Part shown: positions 51,988 to 64,000 of the stretch, piece after piece | Layout: every line of letters starts with the position of its first letter | Numbering within the stretch: the stretch's first letter is position 1 | Assembly: GCF_022458985.1 (NCBI RefSeq) | Contig: NC_061783.1 | Location: 5,486,413 to 5,550,412 of the forward strand | Source: Mugil cephalus | Lineage: Eukaryota; Chordata; Actinopteri; Mugiliformes; Mugilidae | Reading direction: 5' to 3' | Length of the DNA stretch: 64,000 nt | Notes under the pieces: generated by a model | The model's database searches: none | Told to the model about the DNA's origin: nothing | Seen by the model: only the letters and a program-made list of their open reading frames with translations | Translations under genes and position numbers: made by a program

Positions 51988-52905
51988 TGTTGAACGCATC
52001 TCAGGAGAAACTGCATGAAACTCCATGCTTGTTTTTAACTTATTGTCAATTTCTATGTACCTTTCATGAGTGTGAAAGTTTCAGTATTTGCTTTCCCAGA
52101 TACATCCTGGTCAAAAAGTAATTTTCATTCGGCAACAGCAATATGCGTGCACTGTCAGTGTTTTTCTCGCTGTCACCCATCACACCCCCACATGCAATAA
52201 AATCCACAAACACACAGGTTCACATTCAGGAGCTTTGGAAAAGAGAGGAGGAATAATCCCAAGTCCCCGTGGGAGCAGATGTCACCGGCACAAACAAGCG
52301 ACAGATTGCCTCAGCCCACGGCCATGCTGAAGGTGCTCTGCAGAGCAGAGGGAGGTCATTACTGCTGGCCCTTCTGCACATGAGGAGAAAACATGGGTGG
52401 GGCGAGTTGGGGGGCTCAGGGGCTTCACACAGCGCCCGCGCTCTCCTCTGCTTGCCTTTTTCCTCTGCTAAAATGCAGCAGGTCAGATTTGAACTGAAGC
52501 CACTTACTGAGTTTTTCTTTGTAACCTGCAGCAGATCATCGGTGAGGCTATTTAGCTGCTGAGGCATGAAATAACACGGACAGAGAACTTGGGGAGATTT
52601 TTGCAAAGCGGCAAAAACATGACCTGAACTCTAAATGCCTCTGAAAGTTTCAGAACACAATCAGCTCATGCAGATGCTTTACAGAGCATAGACTGATCAT
52701 CTGCTTACTGCAGCCATTGATCAGTACATTTGACTATGCAGAACATACAGAAAAAGGCTCTTTTTATGAAATGTAAACAGGGTTACACAAGCTGTGTCTC
52801 CAGCCTACAGCTCTGGGTACGATATTCCATCAGAAGAAAATCTGTTTTCAGTGAATGTGTTTTCTAAAAATGACCATTATATGATGAAAGTTAAGTCAAC
52901 ACTAT
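51988..52905. other. Intergenic, nothing recognised
   Basis: No supported exon. The stretch 52260-52480 is somewhat GC-richer and open in two frames but lacks family resemblance and splice context. Confidence 0.45.
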
Positions 52906-53161
52906 CTGCATTTCCATCACTGGTTTTCACAAAATAAAAGCGATGTTTCTGAAATTCCAATAAAGTTGTGCAAGTGAGCTGTATCTCACAATATCCCATA
53001 ATTCTCATCACTTTGAGGAAGATGGACTTCAAATGAACTGGTCACATGACCCCCTGTGATAGTAGCGAAAGTTGTGGTTTTTTGAAATGAAGGCGTTTCC
53101 ATTACCAGTTTTGATTGCGATATTTAAGTTTTGCGCATTTCTAAGGGTAATGGAAATGCAG
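52906..53161. mobile_element. MITE with CTGCATTTCCATYAC inverted ends
   Basis: Left end CTGCATTTCCATCAC and right end (inverted) CTGCATTTCCATTAC agree at 14 of 15 bases over a 256-bp element. The interior repeats the tttccattaccagttttg motif. No coding capacity. Superfamily and target duplication not determined. Confidence 0.65.
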
Positions 53162-55780
53162 CAACTGACTCATTAATGATGACATCACTAATAAAAACAG
53201 GGTAGAAAGTAATGCTTTGCAACAATGGAATCTATATTCTTGACCTGAATAAGTATACATGAGGCAACTCATGCGCTACATGCTCTGCGAATATGTATAG
53301 CCTGTATAAAAACAGGCTACAACTCAGCACCATCAATAGCATTTAATAGCACTCCACAGTGTGTTGTAAGATGGGATTGTGTATCTTTGACAATGAAATT
53401 CACCAGCAACTTGTTGATGTGCAGCCTCCTTCTCTGTGTTACTGCAGAACGCTTAGTGAAGTTGCCATTTGACTGCTTTTAGGAAGATTTGCTCTTTTCC
53501 TCTGCTAGCGTTAGCAGACGTCTTTTCAGATGAGTGTGCATTCCAGCAGTACTTTAGTTGTATTTCAGGACTGACTCATGTATTTTGCATTTCATGGTAG
53601 AAACTACATTAACCACTGCTAGTTTGGTCCTAGTTTTGCTCCTCGTCTGTCTTGTTGTTATTGTCTCGTGATCAGTGACTAGTGGACATGATGCTTAAAG
53701 CATCATGGTCAAGAGGGAAGTCGGCAAACTGACTAGTCAACAAGTCTGTACAACCACTAGATGATCTAGATGAACTTTCCCTCATGATGTCGATAGACAA
53801 GGGTTCCCTTGCAAGTTTTGCAAATTGTATTTGATGTTTTATTTTCTTTCTGTATGTGGCCCTTTTTTCTTCTTTCTTTCTTTTTTTTTTTTTTTTTTTT
53901 TTTTTACCACAGTGGCATTCTGAACTTAGGTTGAGGTCTTTTGCTTGAGGTATTTTATTACAATCTTTAGCTTGTTTGAAATATGCTTTCTGTCACTCAG
54001 GTCTGCTACTAAGAGAACCCAAGAGTTGACATTATTTTTATACCCATTCCAGTCCAGGCTGATAGAACATGATTGTTAATTTTTTTGTACTGCTGATCCA
54101 AAACCATGGGATTGTTAAGGCAGAACATGCACAACCTGGAGGCCCAGTATAACTAATTCAACTGTGCTGCGGTGTTACATGAAATCTAATCATCCACTCA
54201 AATACTTTTACGAACAACAGCGCCCTAAACTTAAATTAAAATAGATTCATTCAGAAAAGAAGGGATCTGATTACACAGTGATGAGGTACATTATAAAAGT
54301 AACACCCAAGATGTCTTTGATGAAAAGATGCACTCTGAAGGATGGGCCCTTGCAGTCTGATGCCAAATGGATTTGCATGCGATAAAACAATTGTGACAAT
54401 CGTGTTAAAAACTGCAGGTGTGAATGTGGATTGCAGATCTGGAGGCAGAACAGCTGTGCTAAAACTGCGTAAAACTGGGTCAAAGGCAGCGACAAGCGAA
54501 CAAATCCGGAGGACTGAAGCAGGGAAGAAACACTGAAATGAGAGAGACCAGAATAAACGTGAGAGAAAGTAATGCCAGAAATAAAAGACAATCTGTGATG
54601 AACACAGACAATCCGAGACTTTGCCTGTGACATTGCACCTGAAGAGCAAGATGGATGACTTTATCAAGTGTGGCTGATACTAACTACTGAAGTGATGGCT
54701 GGTGAGATAAATGAAGAAACACTCACACCATAACAGCTAATCGATGAAAGATGAGGAAGACAGTGAGGACAAATACCTCAAAAAAGTACAGCTCAAAATT
54801 ATATTGGATGTAAAATAAAACACATGTTCTATCTAAAATGCTCATGTAGCTCATGATGAGGCTCAAATGTTACGTCTGGTTCCTGCCTGAAGTCCCATTT
54901 TGACTGATGTGTTGGTCATTTTGTGGTGGCAGTTTCTAAAGATGGGTACACCTATATTTTCCACCAATTTTGTCCATTCATATCACCCAGTTTGTGATTA
55001 TTCTTGTTTATTTTTTAGCTGCACTGCTGTTGCAAGTTATTGTTAGTTTTTCCAAGTTGATACTTTCCTTTCTGATCAGACAGAAAGTAACACCCAGACT
55101 GCTCTCCAATAACAGTACCAAACTTATTGGACAAAAAAACTTTACTGTGTTCAGAAAAGAGAAATAAAAAGTAGACCGTAGCCAATATCATTTCTCAAGC
55201 ATCTTGTGAGCAATACTGCAGGAAGACAGTCATCGACAAACTATACAAATGCGCAGGATAAACCAAGTATGCTGCAGTCTACGCAGAATGTTATTGAGCT
55301 TTAGTTGTGCATGCAGCCTCATTATACTGTACATACATATACTGCAGAAGAGAAGGACTGACAAGTTCTACAGCTGTGTGAAATAAAATGAAACGTGAAG
55401 ATGAGACTGGATCTGGCTACTTATAGCTCGCGATTGTTGCATGCGTGTAAAGTGTCAGTAAACGTACCGAGGATTGGCAGTAAAACAGCCTCGTTTAACA
55501 TCACTGACTCTGGAAAAAACAGCACAACTGAGAAATATTATGTAGAATAGATGTGAGGCTATGCCAGGGACACAAATCTGACTGCAAGGAGAACTCAGTA
55601 GTGACAGTCTTGCTATAGTTTATTTGCCATTATTTATTCAGTACTGTATTCATAAGCAGCTTGATTTTCATCTGTTTGAATAAAATGACATCCTGTAGTT
55701 TTATGATTGCAGGGGATGCCTGCTGTTCACGTCATCACACAAACTGAGACCTAGATGGACGTAAAACACTCTGTCACGGT
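53162..55780. other. Intergenic, nothing recognised
   Basis: Poly(T) of about 25 bp at 53880-53905. No supported gene or complete element. Confidence 0.5.
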
Positions 55781-55879
55781 TGTTCTTGAATGGCCGAAAA
55801 GGCTCAGTGTTCGAGTTTCATTCAGCTATAGAGATATACGATATGAAACTATGACGGGGGGGAGGATGACGCTTCAAGT

Positions 55880-56015
55880 GGTCGAGAGTACGCAGACAGT
55901 TCCTGGAGAATGAAGGAATTGATACCATTGACTGGCCCCAACACTCGCATGATAGCAATCCATTAGAGCACCTCTGGGACATTAGGTTTCGATCCATCAG
56001 ATGCCGTCAAGTTTC
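55880..56015 (+). pseudogene. Fragment of a Tc1/mariner-type transposase
   Basis: Translates to FLENEGIDTIDWPQHSHDSN then PLEHLWDIRFRSI, the conserved WPxxSPDLNPIEHLWD stretch around the second/third catalytic acid of Tc1-like transposases. Only about 135 bp recognisable; non-functional. Confidence 0.7.
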
Positions 56016-56387
56016 ATAAGAACCCTTTATTGTCCTCCAATGGATTTTTTAAAGAATTCATACCTAGTATTGGAACATTTTAATAATATAACCAGAGTTC
56101 TGGTGAGGCAACCATCAAGAGCCTTTATTATTGAAATGATCATAAGCTAGCACTGTTACTAAGTTAGCGGAAAACTACGGTGGACAGAAAAACAACCTGT
56201 GGGTTTATTGTGACTTTAAGTGAGAATTCTTTTCTTAAACCTATTTTGTGTGTCACTTTCTTTAACAAGATATATTTATCTTGTCATTGCAGTCCAGTGG
56301 CCAGCCAGCGTGACATGGTCCAGTGCCTCTAGCCCTTGCCAACATCAAACATTATTGAGTGAGAGTCTCAGAATATGAAAAAAAAGG

Positions 56388-56399
56388 GGGGGGGGGGGG
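56388..56399. repeat. Poly(G) run
   Basis: About 12 consecutive G after an A run. Confidence 0.8.
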
Positions 56400-56858
56400 A
56401 GCAGGCCACACATCAATTCCGTTTAAGCAATACTGAAGTGAAAAAGTTTTTCTTCTCCTCGAGGACCTTGAAGTGAAGAGCTACAGTTATGTTTGGATGG
56501 TGTGGGAAAGAATTAATGGAGATTAACAGTGGTTTCCAGTCAATAAAGCTGGGTTTGTGGTTTCTCTGAGGACTTTAGCTCTACATTCAATAAATTCTGT
56601 TGGATCTTCAAAAAGAAAAAAATGTTAAAAGCTAGATCAACTTTAATATCGGAGGAGCCTTTGTCAACAACAAGTGTCAGGCGCCAGCTTGTGGCTTCAT
56701 GTCAGTGGCTTCCATTGAAAATGTGTTATGGCTTGTCGCCCTCTCACTGCCAGTGTTAATGCATATTTAATCATAGTGATGTCAGAAAATTGTTGCATTG
56801 AATGAGTATTTGGGTCAGTTCTGAGAAACGCATGGAGATGAACATGATCCTATGAACA

Positions 56859-57176
56859 CTGATCAGCCACATTAAACGGGAGAAGTAAATAACATTGACC
56901 ATCTTGTGACAATTCTGCTGGGAAAGAATTGGATTTTGATTTGACCTAGACAGCACGGTGTTGACCTGGTGTCCAAATTCATCCCAAAATGATCAAGTAT
57001 CAGTGGGATGATCTGTAGAGCCCCCTCCCCCCAACCCACAACATTCTGTCACCAGACACCACAGGACCCCCTCAGAAGGCCCATGTCCATTCTCTGATGA
57101 GTCCCAACTGTTTTAGAGGCACAAAGGAGACCTACACAATGTTAGAAAGGTGGTCACAATGTTAAGCATGATCTGT
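56859..57176. mobile_element. Longer copy of the GATCAGGCATAA-family repeat
   Basis: Starts gatcagccacattaaacggg and ends ggtggtcacaatgttaagca then tgatctgtgtat, with interior ccagacaccacaggaccccc and ggcacaaaggagacctacac. These are the family's interior and right end. The short deleted copy is at 32487-32615 and a fragment is at 4960-5090. Confidence 0.7.
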
Positions 57177-57890
57177 GTATAGAGACATAAGAGTAAGATG
57201 GCAAAAGGTTTTGACCATTGAAGTTGGAGGACTTGTTGTTTAGTGCATCCCAAATGAAACAACCCATTGCTGCTACTGAACACAAAACACTGAAAACATC
57301 AGAACATTCAGATTTGAAGGTCAGACACAGCAGAGTCTGTCTAGTACTAGGAAATCCTGTCTGAATGAAAGGAAAGAGACAAATATCATTAGAAAAATAA
57401 GGGAGAAAAAAAAAGGTGCAAACGCTAGAGCCCTGAGGCACCCCACACCTGATTACTTACATACCCTCTAAATGATCTGATTTCCGACATACCAATACCA
57501 ACAGCATTAAAAGTCCTATACTGGGAATAGAAATGAGATGCCCAAAGCAAGATGAAAAGGCAGATGGAGAAAACATTGCAAAACCCAGAAAGACAGCTGG
57601 TTTGAAACACCGTTCATGCTGGTGATACGTCTTTTAATGACAATCACGCAAAATATCACAGTTAATGTGACATTATCAGATTAATGGGAACATTAGTGAC
57701 TGGGGAACCATACAAGAAGCAGCAATACCTTTCCTTTCTTTGTTACAGAAACTCTCAAAGGCACACATACACGCCCCCACACACACAGAGCACAGCCAGT
57801 ACAGTAGCCCCAGGCCCAGATGGTGCTCCTTCTCCACCAATGACAGTGTTACATAAGTGGATTGAACCCAGGAGCAGAGCCCTGCATGCC
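57177..57890. other. Intergenic, nothing recognised
   Basis: No gene or repeat identified. Confidence 0.5.
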
Positions 57891-57959
57891 TGCTTTACTG
57901 AGCCACAGTGGTGCATGGGATGCTTTCTGTGGAAAAGGGAAAAAGGGAGGTGTGTGTGT

Positions 57960-58340
57960 GCGTGTGTGTGGTGCTTGAGGCTGGAGAGACAGACGTGTGC
58001 GGCTTTAAATAGCTCTAATCCCACCCCCATCCTTGCACACGCAATTCGGCCCCTTTCCTGCCACTGGGTCTCTGACAGAGCACGGCGAGGCATCAGGCAT
58101 CCGCAGTCCCTCTCTCTGCCCTGCTCTGCTCTGCCCTGCTCTGCTCTGGGCGTTGTGTAGGTGGGGAGCTGCTCTGGATGCATGGCTGTCTGCGGATGTG
58201 CGCAGCTGTGCGTGCACGGAGGGTACAGGGTGTTAGTGTGACGTGAATGTTGAGGCGATCTGAGCGGAGAGGTTGGGATTTGAGAGCGAAGGACGAATCG
58301 CAGGGTTTGGTCAGAGGAAGGACACGTTAATGACCTTGGG
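57960..58340 (+). promoter_or_regulatory. CpG-rich patch, possible promoter
   Basis: Most CpG-rich stretch of the right-hand 40 kb, with a TATA-like ctttaaatagc at 58001-58011 and a tandem ctctgctctgccctgctctg block at 58116. Several open frames cross it on both strands but none resembles a protein family. Could be a first exon and promoter of a gene running past the window, or merely a GC-rich island. Confidence 0.3.
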
Positions 58341-58790
58341 TGTAGCGATAAATCCAAGGAATGCCGCAAATGTGGCACAGATCATGTCCCTGGCTTTTCA
58401 TGAATGTTATTTATGCAACCCCCCGCTCCTTTCATTCCTAGATAAATACTAAAAAAAAAAAGGCAAGGTTATGCTGTGGATGTCTGCTGATTGCACGCAA
58501 GTGACTTAATACACATCCTTGTGCTGCCCACCAATATTCCCTACACAATACCTCTGACACAGGGCCAGTGGTGAAATGCCACTGAGATCGTACTTGCTCA
58601 TCCAGTCCACCATTTCCCTGCCTCCCTTCACCTTTTTCATCACAACAACCCCACCAGCTCTGTTCTCCTTTTCCTCCCTCCACCTCTACTCCTTTCATTC
58701 ATTGCCTCCCTCAGAGGCAGCCATCTCCTCCTCTCATTGTCCCACTGTCTTTTGTTGTCCTCCTTAACAAAAGCGAACACTTGAGGCTGT

Positions 58791-58822
58791 GATGTGTGTG
58801 TGTGTATGTGTGTGTGTGTGTG
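58791..58822. repeat. (GT)n microsatellite
   Basis: Interrupted GT repeat; another lies at 58896-58914. Confidence 0.9.
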
Positions 58823-59289
58823 CTTGCATGTGACAATGATGCTTAATTTCCTCCGGACAGGCTCGTTGGGTATAATAGCTGATGTGTGACTGGCTCTGTG
58901 TGTGTGTGTGTGTATATGCAGAGTTAGCGCACTGCCTCTTTAAGTCAGGAGTGTGACAGCTTGCAGCTACGCACGATCCTTGCTCCCTGCCATTACGGCT
59001 ACGCGCTGTTGTTTGCCGCCACACACACATACGCGCTTAGAGCATTATCTCGTGCACGGAGACACACAAACAAAACAGGAACATGCTTAGATTTGTTAAT
59101 GAATTTTAAGTGCCTTTTATTTTTAGGATGCTTTTGTGTTTGCAATTATGCAACAAGTGTGTTAGCTGCGAGGCTGCAAGGGCACACAGCCACAGCAGGT
59201 AAAATAAGTTGGTGTTCCCTATGTTTATATACATATTCCTATAAAGGTAACATAAAACAAATATATAAAATCTAACAGAAGAACAACAC

Positions 59290-59440
59290 ATAGCAGTTTC
59301 TAAAGCTGTGGACTGGTGGTTAGAGAAGCAGCTTCAAGCTTCAATCAGCCTTACATGGCTGAGTAAAATGCAGAGGACAACTTCCTTGTATGTGTGTACG
59401 TATATGAGCAAATAAAGCAGGTCTGATTTGATTAAGGCAT
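59290..59440 (+). mobile_element. Possible SINE with LINE-type tail
   Basis: aagctgtggactggtggtta then gagaagcagc resembles a degenerate tRNA-derived box A. The end caaataaagcaggtctgatt plus tgatt is a LINE-like 3' tail. Borders and family uncertain. Confidence 0.35.
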
Positions 59441-59667
59441 AAGGAGGACCAGCGTTTCAGCGTCATTACTGTTTCTGACCCTCTGACGCTACCTTTCCCC
59501 TAGGTCAGTGAGAAGCTACAGCAGAGTGAGCCTCATTTTATTTATTTATTTTTTTTGATTAGAAAGTCATATCCGCTAAAATGGCCACGTTTTGGTAAAT
59601 ACTTAATGAGGTCATGACACCACCTGTGCATGAGATCACATAATATTTTAAATTGTTTATGAATCAT

Positions 59668-59745
59668 AGCAGGGGTAGGCTCCAGCAAACCCCCACTGTG
59701 ACCCTCCAGAGGACAAGCGCTTACAGAAAACGACCGAATGAATAT
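59668..59745 (+). repeat. 3' end of the tRNA-headed fish repeat
   Basis: agcaggggtaggctccagca, then gtgaccctccagaggacaag, then cgaatgaatatt: the terminal part of the family seen nearly complete at 31665-32022. Confidence 0.65.
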
Positions 59746-60730
59746 TTATGAATCACAATATTCGCAAGACTTGCAGGTTCATCCTTGAGCTTTCAGGCAT
59801 TGTTCAGGTAAAGTGATCAGGCTAGTCGGTTAAAATGGTCCATCATTAACCGGAATTGAAATCAGTTGGATTTTAACAGGGAACAAAACTGTTTCTGTTT
59901 TAAATAAATGCAGGTCATTCAATAAAAAGCTGAAACGTGCTTAACCCGTTTGTTTGCTCTATTGACAAAATTCAAAGTGTTGCTGAACAGTGGGAAGTTG
60001 TGCTTTTGTCTGGAGGACCTTTGTGACATCTCAAGGGTATAACTAACTTCTTTTTTTCCTTCCTCCAAACAACTCTGTCTTCCTGAGGCTCCACCGTAAT
60101 GGCAGCCTTTTTTGTCACCAGAAACCGTAACTTCCCCAGTCCATTGGTGAGTTACGGTTATTAAAAATCAACTGGTCATGTGGGTGTGTGTCTTTGCGTA
60201 ACTGTTTGTAGCTGTCATCATTTTGTCATGTTTTTGTAAAATTGTGACAAACAGTTGCCAACAAAAAGCACAAAGTATTGAAGGGCTATGACACCCTTAT
60301 CTGCGGCGTAGGACGTAAAGTCACTGGGTTAAATCAATTTCAGTTGCTTACATGACAGTGAACGCTACCAATCATAAGGAATGTATTTAAACCATGAGCT
60401 CGTTTGCAATCTCTGAGTGTGAATAATACCACATCTCTTCTCTTCAAAGGTCAGGGAATGATCAGCAATTGCTTGCGTGCCAACATTCTGGTTAAAACAC
60501 CTGCAGCTTGATTTAGGTGTTGAAAAGACGGATTTTAAAGAGAGAAGATTCCACCTGACTGCTCAGAAGTGAAATGCCTACCTTCTGGATGAGCAGACTT
60601 TGGGCAAACATTCATTCCTTGAAGTCATCATGTCTAGACTGTGAGGCTAAAAGGTTGTAAAGCTGAATATACAGATGACCCACAACAACTCGTATTAGAT
60701 GAGTAAGTGAACAGTCATCTCTTGCAGGGT
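59746..60730. other. Intergenic, nothing recognised
   Basis: No supported gene. Confidence 0.5.
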
Positions 60731-60734
60731 GCTG

Positions 60735-60910
60735 AATACTGGTGAAATGGGCATGTGTAAGTCCCTAAGCCTCTCCGAAAAGGACCAAATAGTTATTGCC
60801 AGAGGATTGGGTCAGAGCTCCTCAGAAGTGACAAGGTTTATTGGATGCCCCCGGTCAGCAGTGGTGGGTGATTACTGACAGTGAACCAACCATAAACCAT
60901 GTCAGGGTGA
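60735..60910 (+). pseudogene. N-terminal fragment of a Tc1-like transposase
   Basis: From the ATG at 60749 the frame reads MGMCKSLSLSEKDQIVIARG then LGQSSSEVTRFIGCPRSAVV, the paired-like helix-turn-helix start of fish Tc1-type transposases, before stops. The rest of the gene is not next to it. Confidence 0.75.
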
Positions 60911-63900
60911 TGAATGATGTGCTGGAACCACTCTGATTCATGATCAATGACGCAACTTGTAACTTACTCTCAATTCAAAGTAGTACTTAGTTCCGGAAAC
61001 AACACTGTATCCTACGTCGCAGCCAGTCCACAAGACATTTCCTTGTTCACGTGTCTCAGGAGGCGGACAAGCACAGACAATTCCGTGTGACTTCTCTGTG
61101 TTGTGTGTTGTAGTGATTTCTTGGAAAGTAACTGTTTAGCCATATTTATTAGCTCCAGCTCAAGCATAAGCCGCTCCGTTCCACTCAACAGTGTGTGGGG
61201 TACTGAATAAAATTCCACACAGCTGGTTTATTGCAACACAACTGAGATCATAGGATCACAGGACAACCTTGCTGGACGTCAAACTTGCGCTTGTGGATGA
61301 TTCAAAGAGGTGTGGAAAAATCAGTGTCCTATGAGGAAACTGTTGGTGGTCATGGCTGTATTTAAGTTTGACGATGATTCAAGAATACTGTATATTGACT
61401 CCTACCCAGTTGTTACATAAGCATTATTAGAAACACTACACCTCTGCAATCTTCTGCAATCCAATACAGCTCTGCAATAATCTGTTCGTCACTTACAAAT
61501 CCTTCCAGTTTTTGATGATGGGTGTTCCAGCACTAAACACAGGTTACTCTTTTTTTTATGATATGACTCGTGGCGTTATTATTTTTAATAGTTGTCATAA
61601 GACCTCATTAAGAAATCAATTACATATTTTCACTTCTATGCATTCATTCCCAGCGAACATGTCATTGAGATTTGGCAGGAATTAATGGCGTATTGAAGTG
61701 ACTCAAAGACTACGCTTCTGGAAAATGTCACAATAAAGAGTTAAACGGTGCCTACGAATTATTGCATTTGCCATGGATGCCATTCATCTTCCTCTTTCAC
61801 CCCGCCTGAGTCAGTCCTCAGTCACACATATGTGCACCAACTAATTTAAGCTGCAGATGTTCTGTCTCACACGTACAACTATTCCAGAGAACTGCGCTGA
61901 GAGAAGTTCAGTACATAAATGAGTCCTTAACCTTGAATGCTCTGAATCATCCCTGTCACCACCCAGATCAGCAGTGTTTTTGCTTTGAAGCTTCTCTAGG
62001 CTGTGACTTGCAGCGTTATTGTCAAATTAGCCACGGTTGGTCTTTTGGATACAGGTTTTCACCAATAACTCCATAAAGCAGCCTGAGCCAGTAACAGAGT
62101 ACTGTTAAGGTTTTAGTACGCTTGGCTTAAAGTGGGGCTATTGGTAGTGTGTACTGATAGAGTTGTTTAGTACTTGTTACTCACTGAGAAAATGTAGCCT
62201 TAGAAAATACTCAGAAAAAGTAATGAGGGACACTTGTTACTGCCCTTTGAGCTTAGCAAAGTTAGGGGATTACCAGAAGGTAGTCACCTGATCTAAATTT
62301 GGATTCATCCTCTGGGCGTATCAAATGTCATGGCTAGCCAGTAACTGACAAGTCAACAAGATCCAACAAGTCCACCACCTCATGTAGCCACTACATGGAA
62401 ACTCAGGGTAACACCAGAGCACTCAGGATTGGACTCAGCAATGATGGCCACAGAATAAACGGCACATCTGTTACAGATGTTTCAGCTGAATTGGAAATAA
62501 TCAAGTTGAAATCCTCAAATGGATTTTACATTTAAATTTATTTTCTTTATGCGGTTTTCCATACTTTTATATTGTTTTATCTACAGTAGCCGTCAAACAT
62601 CAGTAGGCAAACACTCATACGGTCCTGCTCTGATGTTACACCACACTGATAATCAGAGAATTACCACTGAACGGCTAAACAAATTCTGATGGGAATGTTG
62701 TTTGGTACAAACTTGATTATAAATCAAAATGTTGGATAAAGTAGATGTAACTCTCACATAATTACTCATTCACCAAAGACAGATTTACCTTCTGGGGACG
62801 CTCGATGTGCAATGTATTTTAGTCTGACACTTTTATACACAGTATCATGATTCTAGTGTAGCTATAAATTGACCATATCACTGCTCCCAGATGGCTGGGA
62901 TTTAAAAAATGGTTTATAGTGTTCACACATAATACAGTATTTAGCCTTTCCAGTTGCAGTTTCACCAATCAGCTAATAACTGGTTTAACTCTACATTTTA
63001 AGAAGCACTGCAGTCAAATTCTGACAGAGACAGTTCCACACGTGCACAGAAAGAAAACATGAAAAGAGCAGCTGCATGTGAGACTCTGAAAGGACTTTAC
63101 CCTGAACACCAGTACAAAGTCCATGTTATGTCTGAATGTGCCGATGTGTGAAGTCTGCAGCATATCTAACTGGAGAGATGATTTGATTACATTGCTGTTG
63201 TCAGAAAATTTATAGGAACGGCAGAAAATCTGTTGACTAAATAACAAACTGGATCGTTCCGTAGCAGACTTGTTTGCATCACGTCCTACCCACTGCTTTC
63301 TCTTCTCAGGGAGCAACTCTGACCTAATCCAAACTGAATATTCCAGCAGTGAGAACGTGTCTGACGTGACAATCCCAACATTGCATGCATGTGTGGAAAG
63401 GCAACTCTGGGCAATATCCAGACTGGTCTCTACTGAAATTGTCTGGAGTTTCCATGGGAAAATCAAAATATAAACCAACATCAACCTCTCCTAACTATCA
63501 TAGCTGATCACTGGGCTCCTTTCCCAAATCAACTATCTCAGTCTTATCATCATGCTGCAGGCAACTAAACAGATCCTTTGTTTTGGGCCCTAGAAAAGCC
63601 ATAAAAACAGACTTTGCTCTGTGCTCGCTCTTTGTCTCTGTCATCCCTCCCTCCTTCCTTCTCCTGTACAACGCAGCCAGCAGATGGTTAATGATTCATG
63701 GACAGGGCGCACACGTGCTGCTGTGAGCTTAGCACAGCTCTACGGACGTGCAGGGAACAGGGTGACATACTGTATGCTGTTTAGCACCCGACCGATACGG
63801 CTCTGGAAACGGCTCACGTTTGTGGGCTGACAGTAGCCGAGAATCTGTAATCAATACGTGTGAATTCTCACTGAATAAATCTATTAGGATGTGAAAGCTC

Positions 63901-64000
63901 ATCAAATGCCTTATAGTCCAGATATGACTCTCTGACTAGTATTTGGGAAGATTTTGAGCTGTATAGATGTGACATAATGACGCTTCTTGCAAGACATGCA
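60911..64000. other. Intergenic to the window edge; unique-looking blocks
   Basis: No gene recognised. The blocks 61620-61760 (gagatttggcaggaattaat) and 61930-62040 (gcagcgttattgtcaaatta) look non-repetitive and homeobox-site rich, so could be conserved non-coding elements. The open frame at 63014-63484 (minus) has no recognisable family. Confidence 0.4.

Noticed and set aside
52226..52606. 126-aa open frame, minus, in GC-richer sequence
   Set aside because: No family resemblance and no conserved motif; overlapping open frame on the other strand reflects composition.
54251..54667. 138-aa open frame, minus
   Set aside because: No recognisable domain; overlapping frames on the same strand also open, typical of chance.
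57755..58378. 207-aa open frame, minus, across the CpG-rich patch
   Set aside because: Low-complexity His/Thr/Ser/Pro composition from GT repeats and GC-rich sequence; no domain. Kept only as a possible promoter patch.
63014..63484. 156-aa open frame, minus
   Set aside because: No family resemblance, no splice context.
24423..64000. Exons of genes that neighbour CTPS1 in human (KCNQ4, NFYC, CITED4, SCMH1)
   Set aside because: Looked for their characteristic protein motifs among the longer frames and found none; short exons cannot be excluded.

Overview
The window looks like nuclear DNA of a ray-finned (teleost) fish. It has compact intron-containing vertebrate genes, a Pol III tRNA gene, and a mix of repeats familiar from fish genomes: Tc1-like, piggyBac, hAT and PIF/Harbinger fossils, 3' ends of L2/CR1/Rex1-like LINEs, a very common tRNA-headed fish repeat, a solo LTR and many microsatellites. 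Nothing bacterial, phage or CRISPR-like was seen.

Genes lie only in the first ~23 kb. (1) 3,808-6,139, minus: a two-exon Rab GTPase of the Rab39/Rab42 group, best called rab42, with a complete 216-aa reading frame. (2) 10,061-10,132, minus: a tRNA-Val(CAC) gene with one T-stem mismatch. (3) 13,867-~15,620, plus: a six-exon gene with no convincing protein product, a pyrimidine-tract transcription start, TATA and CCAAT boxes, and a snoRNA candidate in each of introns 2-5. This is a snoRNA host gene (SNHG/GAS5 style). (4) 15,880-22,147, minus: a complete CTP synthase gene (ctps1). I resolved all 17 coding exons; they join in frame to 591/592 aa with both catalytic domains intact. The snoRNA host and ctps1 are tail to tail, with opposing AATAAA signals 38 bp apart (first base to first base).

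Between rab42 and the snoRNA host (7.3-12.7 kb) is a transposon graveyard: a 5'-truncated LINE, and a decayed piggyBac transposase with a likely right end at a TTAA. Just upstream of the piggyBac coding remnant is an 880-bp hAT-type element flanked by a perfect 8-bp target duplication.

From ~24 kb to the right edge (40 kb) I could support no protein-coding exon. The stretch holds transposon remnants (a Tc1 fossil at 37.7-38.9 kb, a PIF/Harbinger element with a MADF-like remnant at 44.1-44.5 kb, a solo LTR at 47.6-48.0 kb, several small inverted-repeat elements), hairpins and microsatellites. It also holds a few non-repetitive, homeobox-site-rich blocks that might be conserved enhancers. Short exons of a gene with long introns could have been missed.

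I did not find a previously undescribed biological system. The points most worth following up are the snoRNA host gene and its unnamed snoRNAs, its convergent 3' end with ctps1, the GC-AG intron in ctps1, and the nested transposons.
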